DNA from: Caballeronia sordidicola
GTDB lineage: Bacteria; Pseudomonadota; Gammaproteobacteria; Burkholderiales; Burkholderiaceae
DNA length: 64,000 nt
Direction of reading: 5' to 3'
Assembly: GCF_000729995.1 (NCBI RefSeq)
Contig: NZ_JNFG01000008.1
Span: 167,141-231,140, forward strand
Shown here: piece by piece, positions 51,040 to 58,907 of the stretch
Position numbering within the stretch: the stretch's first letter is position 1
How the letters are laid out: every line of letters begins with the position of its first letter
Translations under genes and position numbers: made by a program
The notes under the pieces: model-generated
What the model saw: the letters and a program-made list of their open reading frames with translations, nothing else
Databases searched by the model: none
Told to the model about the DNA's origin: nothing

Positions 51040-52174
51040 GCAAATCTCAGCGCTGCTCGCTGGAGTCACAGTCATTGCGCAGCTCGCAAATGCGCAGTCC
51101 GCGGTGACCGGCGCGAACATTCGCGCCGGCGTAGGGGCGACCAGCGACGTTCTGGCGATCGTCCGTGAACAGAACCAGCAGATCCGAGCCGGCGCGCTCA
51201 AGGCGCAGTCCGTGTTCGGAGGTCCGACGACGCATGACAACGGGAAAAATCCCGCGACCGAAGCGGTTCTCAAAGCCAAGACTGCGGTCTTCATTTCAAT
51301 GTCAATGCCAGATCGTGAACTCTCAGCCCTGCTGGACGAAGGCCGCGGACGGCGTGACGTTGTGTTCTTTCTGCGTGGTCTGGAAGGCAACAACGGGCGC
51401 AAGACCAACGAACACGTCAAGGCCGTGACGGACTTCAAAAATCGCCTACGCGAGGGCCAGCCTGTCGTTGCAGTTCTTCCCCAGGCATTTGCAAGGTGGG
51501 ACGTGACGCGAGTGCCCGTCGTGATGCACGAATCAGTTGTTGATCACAAGTGGTATCGCGTCGACGGAGCAATCTCCATCGAATCTGCAACCCGCGATAT
51601 CGACGCCGGTGTTAAATCTCGCGCTACCGGTATGACGTGGCCCGTGAGCGAGCAGGATCTCGCCGACGTATTCCGCGACCGCATGCAGCACTACGACTGG
51701 AAGGCATGGCAAGGTCGAACGGCTGCAAACATGAAGCGCCAGATGGATCTGGGGACCCCGCTTCCGCTCGCACAGCGTGACACACGGTATACCGTTGACC
51801 TGAGCGTCACGTTCCCTCAAGACATCCGAGACCGGAAAGGCAATCTGATCATAGCCAAGGGGACCCGCTACAACCCACTCGCCAAGTCGGGACTGCCTGG
51901 AAGTGCGATTGTCATTATCGACCCAGCCGACGAGCGACAAATCGCGATGGCCCGCACATGGATGCAGCGCTACCCCCACGGACGGTTGCTCGTCACGCAC
52001 TTCGACGAGGAGGGCCTGAGCACGCTTGTTCAGCAAACCGGGATCAAGCCCATGATGCTCGACAAGATTATTGTCAAGCGCTTCCAGCTCCAGGCCGCTC
52101 CAAGTCTGCTGACGGCTGAAAACGGCTTGCTTGTCGTGCAGACGTTTTCACCCCGAGTCGAAGGAGGCATGTAG
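51002..52174 (+). CDS. traW: TrbC-TraW fusion protein of the F-type system
   Basis: 390 residues from ATG 51002 (GGGGA upstream). A signal peptide ends near residue 32 (LANAQ). Residues 90-200 are a TrbC_Ftype domain (KTAVFISMSMPDRELSALLD, DVVFFLRGLEG, RVPVVMHE); residues 250-380 are TraW (DLSVTFPQDIRDRKGNLIIA, KGTRYNPL, RYPHGRLLVTHFDEEG, QTGIKPMMLDKIIVKRF). In F these are two genes that act together in pilus assembly in the periplasm, so fusion ensures equal amounts. The ribosome site is shared with the end of the peptidase gene. It is followed 3 bases later by traU. Confidence 0.9.
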   Translation: MIKSSLKIRCWIRQISALLAGVTVIAQLANAQSAVTGANIRAGVGATSDVLAIVREQNQQIRAGALKAQSVFGGPTTHDNGKNPATEAVLKAKTAVFISMSMPDRELSALLDEGRGRRDVVFFLRGLEGNNGRKTNEHVKAVTDFKNRLREGQPVVAVLPQAFARWDVTRVPVVMHESVVDHKWYRVDGAISIESATRDIDAGVKSRATGMTWPVSEQDLADVFRDRMQHYDWKAWQGRTAANMKRQMDLGTPLPLAQRDTRYTVDLSVTFPQDIRDRKGNLIIAKGTRYNPLAKSGLPGSAIVIIDPADERQIAMARTWMQRYPHGRLLVTHFDEEGLSTLVQQTGIKPMMLDKIIVKRFQLQAAPSLLTAENGLLVVQTFSPRVEGGM

Positions 52175-52177
52175 GCC

Positions 52178-53332
52178 ATGAGGCACTTTCTCCGGCTTCT
52201 CGCGTTCGTCATCCCATTCTTGCTGCATCCGGCCAGCGTCCAGGCGCAAAGCGTCGCCATGGGTTGCAACGTTGCGTCTCCTTCAGACCTTTACACGAAC
52301 TTTTGTTACGACTCAATGTTCCCGTTAATCATAGCGGGCGTAGACGTCATTCCGCCAAACGATGTTGACGCGCCTTATGATGCCGTCCGCCAGACAATCT
52401 GCTGGTGCGATGGACCGTTTGATATCCAGATTCCCGGATACCCAGAGGGCACGTGGGTACCTATTTCTGTTATTGAGACCACTCGCTCGCCCGGATGCTC
52501 GCCGATGCTCGGAGGCCTGAATCTCGGGAGCACACTAGGTGCCGGTCGACGCACGGGTGGCTCCGGAGGAACAGCAGAGTCCGGGTCATTGGCCGAAGGC
52601 GGCTTTCGGCAATTCAACCTCTACGACTTCCCTCTGTCCTCTATATTCGCGACCATCGTTGGATCGGGAAGTGCCGATCTCGGAATAAGCGATGACTCGT
52701 ATATGTCGTCGCTGTTTCTTCCTTTCTGGGACGACGAAGCACTTTCTAATCTGCTGTTTCCTGAAGCGGCTGCTTTCGAAAATCCTGTCGCGATGATCGC
52801 CGCGCCGCTTGATTGCGCGGCGGAAATGGCATCGGGCCTCGCAAGTATTGCCGGCGCCGCCGACGACGCAATGTTCTGGTGGATGGGGTGCTGGGGAGCG
52901 GCATACCCGCTAACCGGCAACTTCGGCAACAAGGACGTCACTACCGGATCGTCGCTTGTTGCTGCCAAGGTCATGTACACGATGAATGCCATGGCAAGGT
53001 ACGGCGCCGTCAATTCGAAGTACGGCATGACGACTGTCGGGGAAGCGGTGGTGAGCGGCGCCTGCAGTCCCGTTCCTATGCCCGTCATGAACAAGAGCGA
53101 ATTCAAGATGACGATGATGTTCCCGGTCAGCGAGGCCGGTAACTCGGTCGGGACTGACAGCGATCCTTCCTTGAACGCAGGCTCGATCAATCCGGTCTCG
53201 TTCCTTGAAAACCGGTGTGCCCACAGTGTTGGTTCATCTGAATACCTCTGGGGGTTGGGTCGAAAGGTGCCCGGAACCGGTGAGGACGAAGCGTATCTCG
53301 TTTGGCGATGGGTAGACCATTGCGAAGAGTGA
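52178..53332 (+). CDS. traU: F-type transfer protein TraU
   Basis: 384 residues with a signal peptide (LLAFVIPFLLHPASVQAQ). It has many cysteines typical of TraU (TICWCDGP, DCAAEM, WMGCWGAAY, GACSPVP, NRCAHS), which form disulfides and explain the redox genes of this operon. Family blocks: FNLYDFPLSSIFATI, FLPFWDDEALSNLLFPEAAA and YLWGLGRKVPGTGEDEAYLV. TraU acts in the periplasm and is needed for DNA transfer more than for pilus growth. It starts 3 bases after the TraW stop. Confidence 0.95.
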   Translation: MRHFLRLLAFVIPFLLHPASVQAQSVAMGCNVASPSDLYTNFCYDSMFPLIIAGVDVIPPNDVDAPYDAVRQTICWCDGPFDIQIPGYPEGTWVPISVIETTRSPGCSPMLGGLNLGSTLGAGRRTGGSGGTAESGSLAEGGFRQFNLYDFPLSSIFATIVGSGSADLGISDDSYMSSLFLPFWDDEALSNLLFPEAAAFENPVAMIAAPLDCAAEMASGLASIAGAADDAMFWWMGCWGAAYPLTGNFGNKDVTTGSSLVAAKVMYTMNAMARYGAVNSKYGMTTVGEAVVSGACSPVPMPVMNKSEFKMTMMFPVSEAGNSVGTDSDPSLNAGSINPVSFLENRCAHSVGSSEYLWGLGRKVPGTGEDEAYLVWRWVDHCEE

Positions 53333-53354
53333 CGGTGACAACAAAGGACATCAC

Positions 53355-53930
53355 ATGCGAAAAAAGCTAATCTGGGTGACGCTATTTTCCGGCCTGCCAG
53401 TCGCGGCAACACCGGAAAGCGCGGTAGCACAGGTATCAGACGGGTTTTCGGCCGCCGCCGGCGCGTCCGCGTCTGTGACGTCGCAGGCGAGCGGAGCGGG
53501 TCAACTGGTCTCCTCCGCCGGTAGCACTCCGGGGAGTACTACCGGTCTTGTCGGCAGCTCGCTGGGCGGTGCGAACGCTGGCAGTACCGGAATGACGAAC
53601 GCGCCACTCACTTCACCGTATACATCGCAGCAGGAAACAAGTGCCATGCAAAGCGGCGCGCTAAGCGCGGCGAATGCGCTCTCAGCCATGGGCCTCCCCG
53701 CTGGTTCAACCGTTACACCATGCGCAGCCTGGATTCAGGCCATGCAATCATATGCGACGTCCTACTCCAACGGGGGAGCGGTCAACCCTAAGGCCGCTCA
53801 ACAGTCATTTCCAAGCATGGCCCAGCTCTGCGCGCCCGCCTCCGATGGCAGCGGCGGAGGTGGTGGTGGGGCATCGGACGGCGCTGACGGTGCAGGTGGT
53901 AGCGACGGAGGAAGTGGTGATGGCGACTGA
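53355..53930 (+). CDS. Secreted Ser/Gly/Ala-rich hypothetical protein
   Basis: 191 residues. Signal peptide to about residue 25 (SAVAQ). The mature chain is low-complexity Ser/Gly/Ala/Thr (GAGQLVSSAGSTPGSTTGLV) with one ordered-looking part holding two cysteines (TPCAAWIQAMQSY, MAQLCAPAS), and it ends in a Gly/Asp tract. It lies between traU and the Sel1-repeat gene and overlaps the latter by 11 bases. The family is not recognised; it could be exported to the surface or be a structural partner of the pilus. Confidence 0.6.
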   Translation: MRKKLIWVTLFSGLPVAATPESAVAQVSDGFSAAAGASASVTSQASGAGQLVSSAGSTPGSTTGLVGSSLGGANAGSTGMTNAPLTSPYTSQQETSAMQSGALSAANALSAMGLPAGSTVTPCAAWIQAMQSYATSYSNGGAVNPKAAQQSFPSMAQLCAPASDGSGGGGGGASDGADGAGGSDGGSGDGD

Positions 53931-54903
53931 AATGACGGTGATCCAAACGAAGCGGAGATCAGCCCTCTTCACGATTGTCACTCTCCTTGCCATTCCCGCA
54001 GGCGCTCGCGCGCAGTTCGCACCCTTTAGCCTCTTCGACAACGGTGAGAAGCGCGCGTACAACCTCTATCGTGCAGCTGCTGCCGGCAGCAACGCCGCTT
54101 TCGAAGAGTTGCGTCAACGCGGCAACAACGGGGATCGCTGGGCAGCGTTCCAGTTCGGGTACCTGCACCACGTTGGCAAGGCGCCTGGTGTCGGCAAAGA
54201 TCTAGCGATTGCGATGAAGGCTTACGGTATCGCGTGCCGCACTGCCGCGGACAAGACGGCCATCACTGGAAACACCCTCGCGGCCTACAACATGGGCCTC
54301 ATCTACCTGTACGGGGACAATGGCATCTCACCGGACCCCGCGACCGCTGTGAAATGGTTCACCGCGTCGGCAGGGGATGATCAGCACGCGTTTGTCCCGG
54401 CTGCCATGAATCTTGCAAACGTCTACGAGCATGGATACCTGAACGTTCAACGAGACCTCGACGAAGCCGCTCGCTGGTACCGCGCTGCGGCCGCGGGCCA
54501 GGAGCCCTATGCACTTTACAAGTTTGGCCTTTGCCTGTTGCGTGGGATTGGGATGCAAGCCAACCAGGTCGAAGCGAACCTCAAGCTCACAGCCGCAGCG
54601 GATCTGTGGAGCCGGGAGGCGATGTACACCTTGGCCGTTATCCAGAGTTCAGATCCCAACTCTCTGCTCGATCGAAACCCTGTCACTGCAGCACGGTGGC
54701 TTCTGATTGCTTCCGAGGGCTACCCTTCGTACGCCCGCGCTGCCCAGGCTGCGATGAATGGGCTCAACCCGAACCAGCAGGATACCGCCCGGCAGAGCGC
54801 CCGCTTGTGGTTACAAAGTCACGCCCGTGTGCCGGAACGGGTCGACTATCGGGCGCCCATGAATACTGAACCAAAGTACGGCCTCGGGACCGTTCCTTCC
54901 TGA
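53920..54903 (+). CDS. Sel1-repeat (TPR-like) secreted protein
   Basis: 327 residues from ATG 53920, with GGAGG at ideal spacing; a 12-base later ATG is possible. A signal peptide ends near residue 32 (AGARAQ). Several Sel1-type helix pairs follow: WAAFQFGYLHHVGKAPGVGK, TLAAYNMGLIYLYGDNGISP, VPAAMNLANVYEHGYLNVQR, EPYALYKFGLCLLRGIGMQA, each with the A-x2-L/F-G-x2-Y pattern. Such proteins serve as periplasmic interaction scaffolds. It is the last gene of the continuous transfer operon in view. Confidence 0.88.
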   Translation: MATEMTVIQTKRRSALFTIVTLLAIPAGARAQFAPFSLFDNGEKRAYNLYRAAAAGSNAAFEELRQRGNNGDRWAAFQFGYLHHVGKAPGVGKDLAIAMKAYGIACRTAADKTAITGNTLAAYNMGLIYLYGDNGISPDPATAVKWFTASAGDDQHAFVPAAMNLANVYEHGYLNVQRDLDEAARWYRAAAAGQEPYALYKFGLCLLRGIGMQANQVEANLKLTAAADLWSREAMYTLAVIQSSDPNSLLDRNPVTAARWLLIASEGYPSYARAAQAAMNGLNPNQQDTARQSARLWLQSHARVPERVDYRAPMNTEPKYGLGTVPS

Positions 54904-54958
54904 CCGGATCGGCCCGCAGGCAAGGCTTTTCCCATAACTCACTGCCGCGCCATACACG

Positions 54959-55336
54959 ATGCGACATACCGGCCACGATACGCGTCTATCGCCTGATCAC
55001 CCGATCGACGACTTCCTGCGCTCGATCGCCCGTTATGTCCGGGCCACAACGTTCGGCGTTCCGCGGATCATTGTCGACACAGCCGGCAACGTCAGACTCG
55101 ACGTCGATACGACAGAAACGGTCGCGGACCTCGCCTCACGCGTTGAGCGCTCGCTGCCTCCTCACTCAAGCTGTCTTGAGCACGAGCTGGCTCGCATCAT
55201 CGCGGTTCGGGACGCGTCCCGGAACCTCAATGCTGTCGCCCGCGAGGCCCTGATCCACTACGCCTGCGCCGGAGACAACGCCCTCGAGAAGATGGAGCTC
55301 GCCTGCTCACGACTTCCACGCGAGAACGGGGCATAG
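54959..55336 (+). CDS. Hypothetical protein of 125 residues
   Basis: Soluble, mixed alpha/beta. The middle has a beta-hairpin (RIIVDTAGNVRLDVDTTETV) and the end is helical with two cysteines (SCLEHELARI, YACAGDNALEKMELACSRL). No motif is recognised. It starts 55 bases after the Sel1 gene stop and precedes the multi-domain DNA-binding gene by 37 bases on the same strand, so the pair may be a unit with a regulatory role. Confidence 0.6.
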   Translation: MRHTGHDTRLSPDHPIDDFLRSIARYVRATTFGVPRIIVDTAGNVRLDVDTTETVADLASRVERSLPPHSSCLEHELARIIAVRDASRNLNAVAREALIHYACAGDNALEKMELACSRLPRENGA

Positions 55337-55373
55337 CCGGGCTCGCCGTTAGAACCCTGGAGCAAATACACAA

Positions 55374-56612
55374 ATGGAAAAGATCGAAATCTCCGGCCAT
55401 GTCAGCCTGGATTCTGGCACGGGCCAGTTGACGCAGCGTACATCGATGCGTCCGCCCGGTGTACTGCACGTGGCACTTGGCCGGCTACCCCGGTCGGCGT
55501 GGACAGGTCAGTCGCCGGAGCTGGCCCGGGCATGGCTTCAATGTCCACGCGTAAGAGCGATGACCATGCGACACGCCTTCGCGTATAGCTGCGACGCGGA
55601 CGATCTGATGATGAACATGTGGCTCATTCTCACGGAAAAGCTGCTCGCCAACCTCGACGAGCCCGCAAACGTGTACTCCCTCGTGTTTGCGACGGCGGAG
55701 AACTGTGCTCGCACCTTGCGCAACGCGCAGCGGGAAGTATTATTGGACGACGGTGATGATGAGGACCACTCAGATGCGGTAAGCCGCATCCCGGACGAGG
55801 CCACGATCGCCTCACCCGCGACGGGCAATCATGTCGAGATCAGCCTCGATCAGGAAAGCGCAAAGCGCGCGCTGGCCGAAAAAATCAAACGATTGGGCTG
55901 GCCTCAGGCGATTCCTCGCAGTGATTCCCGTTATCGTCGCGCCGGACGACCACTTGGTTCGAGAAATAAAATTGACCCGTATAATTCGCGAAAATCCTCA
56001 GGCGATTCCACCATGAAAACGCAACTGTCCCCCTACCTGACTACCGAGAAACCCCGCTTCATTGACGAAGCGCACTCGATTGAAATCGAGCGGGAGATGG
56101 CCGACGCGAAGACTTCCCCAGATCCGGCCGTTCGGGAGCTCCAACCGACCGCCCGCGAATTGCTGGAGATTCGCCTCGAGCTCGGCATGACGAACCGAAG
56201 TTTCGCACAGGCCCTCGAGGCGTCGACGGCCGTGGTGTCCGCGCTGCTCTCCGGCAACGTATATCGGCACGAACAGGCGCAGGGTCTGCTCGCGCGTGCG
56301 CAGGCCCTTCGCGCCCAGTTACTCAAAAAGCGGGATACTGCCTTTCTGATCACGAATGACATGCAAACGATCGTTCAGAATTGGCGCAAGCGCCTGCGAC
56401 TCAAGTCATCGCCCGAAAAGGCGGCTCGAGAGATTGCGGTCCTGTGCACTGCGAATATGCCCGAAGGCCAGGCCGTTAGTGAGTCGACGATGTACCGCTG
56501 GTGGCAGCAGAATCGCAAACCGGTTGACCTGGAAACGCTGGTCTCAATCCACCGGGTTGTGCTGCAGCTTGAGAAGCAGGGCACAAGCTCAGGTAAGGCG
56601 CGCGGCGGCTAA
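55374..56612 (+). CDS. Multi-domain DNA-binding protein: sigma-region-2-like, AT-hook-like and HTH parts
   Basis: 412 residues, ATG 55374. Residues 60-120 (MRHAFAYSCDADDLMMNMWL, YSLVFATAENCARTLRNAQR) look like sigma-factor region 2 helices. Residues 186-200 (YRRAGRPLGSRNKI) form an AT-hook-like GRP core. Residues 255-310 hold an XRE-like HTH (LGMTNRSFAQALEASTAVVS). Residues 345-400 form another helical segment with VSESTMYRWWQQNRKPVDLE, again HTH-like. An internal ATG at 56013 (Met214) behind a TATAAT-like box (55980-55985) could start a shorter product containing only the C-terminal HTH parts. Probable regulator of the transfer genes; the family was not recognised as a whole. Confidence 0.6.
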   Translation: MEKIEISGHVSLDSGTGQLTQRTSMRPPGVLHVALGRLPRSAWTGQSPELARAWLQCPRVRAMTMRHAFAYSCDADDLMMNMWLILTEKLLANLDEPANVYSLVFATAENCARTLRNAQREVLLDDGDDEDHSDAVSRIPDEATIASPATGNHVEISLDQESAKRALAEKIKRLGWPQAIPRSDSRYRRAGRPLGSRNKIDPYNSRKSSGDSTMKTQLSPYLTTEKPRFIDEAHSIEIEREMADAKTSPDPAVRELQPTARELLEIRLELGMTNRSFAQALEASTAVVSALLSGNVYRHEQAQGLLARAQALRAQLLKKRDTAFLITNDMQTIVQNWRKRLRLKSSPEKAAREIAVLCTANMPEGQAVSESTMYRWWQQNRKPVDLETLVSIHRVVLQLEKQGTSSGKARGG

Positions 56613-56639
56613 GATCGGCGCCGCCGGCGCTCATCGTTG

Positions 56640-58907
56640 TCATGCGCCGCCACGCGGCGCGTCGCGCAGGATCTGATAGCACACACCGACGACCAGCACG
56701 CCATCTATCACACCTTGCCTGATGGCCTCGTCCATATCTTCAAAGGTATAGGAAAGCTTCGAGCGCGTGGCCATGTAGGCTTTCACGTCGGCCGTGCGGC
56801 ACATTACCTTGTTACCCGGGCTATCATCATCGGCGGCAAGTTCGCGGTGCACGAGCTCCCCTTTCGATATTCCCGTCCACAGCATCGAACGGACCGCTTT
56901 CGACAGGGTGCGTGGCGACAAGGATTGCTTGCCAGACGTCGGCGCCGGCGCAGGATCGGCAGAAGCGGGGGCTGAATTCTCGCCATCCTGCGTTACATTT
57001 TCTTCATTATCAACTGGCGCCGATGGCGACTCAGATGAATCCGGTACTGGGTCAGCCCCGGGGCTTGACTCGCCGCTATCCGGTTCGTCCCACGGTGTTT
57101 CCTCGTCGTCCCAAGGCGTTCCGCCGTCACCGCTGTCAGAATTCGCTTCCGAATTGACCTCCCCGTCGGCCGGCGCCGAGGGCGCCGTTGACTCTTTCGC
57201 ACGCCGAATCGCCTCCTGCGCCTGAAGAGCGGCGCCAAGCGGGTCGAACCCACCGGGCATTTCCTCGCCTGCATCCCCTACGGGTGTCGAGTCAGTAACT
57301 TCAGGCTGAAGTTCGGCACCGAGCGCAAGATCCGCGATAGTGGTGCGATCGGCGCCTCCCGCCTTGCGAACGCCGCCCATGCCCAGCCTCGACTTGCCGA
57401 TCACGGGCACCTTGTCGAAATCCGCTAACTGGCCAAGCGCAGGGAAAAGGGTGTCAGCCCTGATGACAATGACCGAGCCCAACCGGAACGCCGGCGCGCC
57501 CCGCTCTTCTCCGCTTTTAGGCACCTTGCGCTCGCGGTCTGCCCAGTAGCTTTTCGCCGCGAAAAACTGGACGTTATAGAGTGCCGTCGAGGGACTGCGT
57601 TCGCGATCCGTGTACAGCACGCCACGATCATTGAAAAGCATCAACACCTTTTTCGAGACCGCGGATACGTCGTTCCTGAGTTCCTGAATGGTGTTGGTGA
57701 CACGCGCTTCAGCGCTGACAGCGTCAATGAAATCCTTCTCGACGAGGTAGACAAGATTCGCGCCACTAGCCGGGTCGCGATACTTGAAGCCGATGTTCCC
57801 GGAGCCCGTTCGACCGTTGATCGTGCCAACGCGCGTCAGAACGGATTCGACCGCCTTCCAGAGATCCTTGCCTTCAATTGTTTCAACAAACTGGCTCTCG
57901 CCGCCCAGCTCGCCTTTTGCCGCCGCAGCATTCAGGCCCGCTTCGCGCTTGGACGAGAGAACATCCGCTCGGATCAGCAGCTCAAGCATCGCGTGATTGC
58001 GATCGGACAGGACCTCGAACCCATCGAGAGTGGGCATGTCCTGGGGATGGTGGTAATGCCCAACTACAAGCGATAGCGTATCGCGGTCATCGTCAGGCAG
58101 ATCCCAGAATTCCGGCATCCGCGCGAGTATGCGCGAGCCCGTCAGATCATGGTCACGACGACAACCGATCAGCGCACCACTGTCATCGTACTCGTAGCAT
58201 TCGATCTTCCCGATATCGTGCGCAAGTCCCACCAGAGCAATCAGCGGGTCGTCACCGTCGAACTGATACGCTGGTTCCTTGAGCTTTAACGTGATCTTGA
58301 AGTCAGGCAGCTTGATTGTGCCGTTGTAGTTGTGCGACGGAGCCAGCTTCACCATGTACCAGCAAACCAGCAGGCTATGAACGAGCAGATTGCGACCGCC
58401 GTGGCCTCCTGGAACGTGGGTCGCTGGCAGGGCACGGTGTTGTGCCATGACCCGCTCCAGCGCGTACATGAGCCTGCTGTGCTCCGGTGCACGCGCGTCG
58501 AAATGCGCGTGCCACTGGGTCAAGAATCCGGTTGAACCGTCTTCGCGAATCTCGCGGACTGCCGCGACGTCATGCTCTGAAAGCGACTTGTCGTCGCGCG
58601 GCAACTCGCCGAGATGAATCGGTATGGGTCCGATCGTAATGCTGACACCGCGCTCGATCCTTCCTTTCAGCGCTTTTTGCACCTGGCGTCTGTCGAACCA
58701 GATCGAATACGTGGTGACCGCCGAGCCTGCGGCAATACCGGTTGCAACGGAAACGATGACTGCGAGAGAATATTCCCAGCCCATCGTCGCGCCGTGCAAC
58801 ACCATATCTCTCAAGCTCCAGCCGGCGTGCCACAACGTCAGCAGACACCACCAGAAGATCGAGACAAACGCGGTAGCCTTGATGATGGGCTGTTGACGCG
58901 ATATCAC
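56640..58907 (-). CDS. MobH/TraI_2-like HD-domain protein (candidate relaxase)
   Basis: 755 residues. Two hydrophobic segments at the N-terminus (FVSIFWWCLLTLWHAGW; LAVIVSVATGIAAGSAV) are followed by an HD domain: GRNLLVHSLLVCWYM with His177, LVGLAHDIGKIECYEYDD with His230-Asp231, and GCRRDHDLTG. The mix matches the TraI_2 domain of MobH relaxases (SXT, R27), which nick oriT. Residues 550-680 are an acidic low-complexity linker, and the C-terminus (TLSKAVRSMLWTGISKGELV, CRTADVKAYMATRSKL) is the winged-helix TraI_2_C part. Membrane segments are not typical of MobH proteins. It overlaps topB by 4 bases. The role as relaxase is likely but unproven. Confidence 0.75.
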   Translation of the reverse strand: MISRQQPIIKATAFVSIFWWCLLTLWHAGWSLRDMVLHGATMGWEYSLAVIVSVATGIAAGSAVTTYSIWFDRRQVQKALKGRIERGVSITIGPIPIHLGELPRDDKSLSEHDVAAVREIREDGSTGFLTQWHAHFDARAPEHSRLMYALERVMAQHRALPATHVPGGHGGRNLLVHSLLVCWYMVKLAPSHNYNGTIKLPDFKITLKLKEPAYQFDGDDPLIALVGLAHDIGKIECYEYDDSGALIGCRRDHDLTGSRILARMPEFWDLPDDDRDTLSLVVGHYHHPQDMPTLDGFEVLSDRNHAMLELLIRADVLSSKREAGLNAAAAKGELGGESQFVETIEGKDLWKAVESVLTRVGTINGRTGSGNIGFKYRDPASGANLVYLVEKDFIDAVSAEARVTNTIQELRNDVSAVSKKVLMLFNDRGVLYTDRERSPSTALYNVQFFAAKSYWADRERKVPKSGEERGAPAFRLGSVIVIRADTLFPALGQLADFDKVPVIGKSRLGMGGVRKAGGADRTTIADLALGAELQPEVTDSTPVGDAGEEMPGGFDPLGAALQAQEAIRRAKESTAPSAPADGEVNSEANSDSGDGGTPWDDEETPWDEPDSGESSPGADPVPDSSESPSAPVDNEENVTQDGENSAPASADPAPAPTSGKQSLSPRTLSKAVRSMLWTGISKGELVHRELAADDDSPGNKVMCRTADVKAYMATRSKLSYTFEDMDEAIRQGVIDGVLVVGVCYQILRDAPRGGA

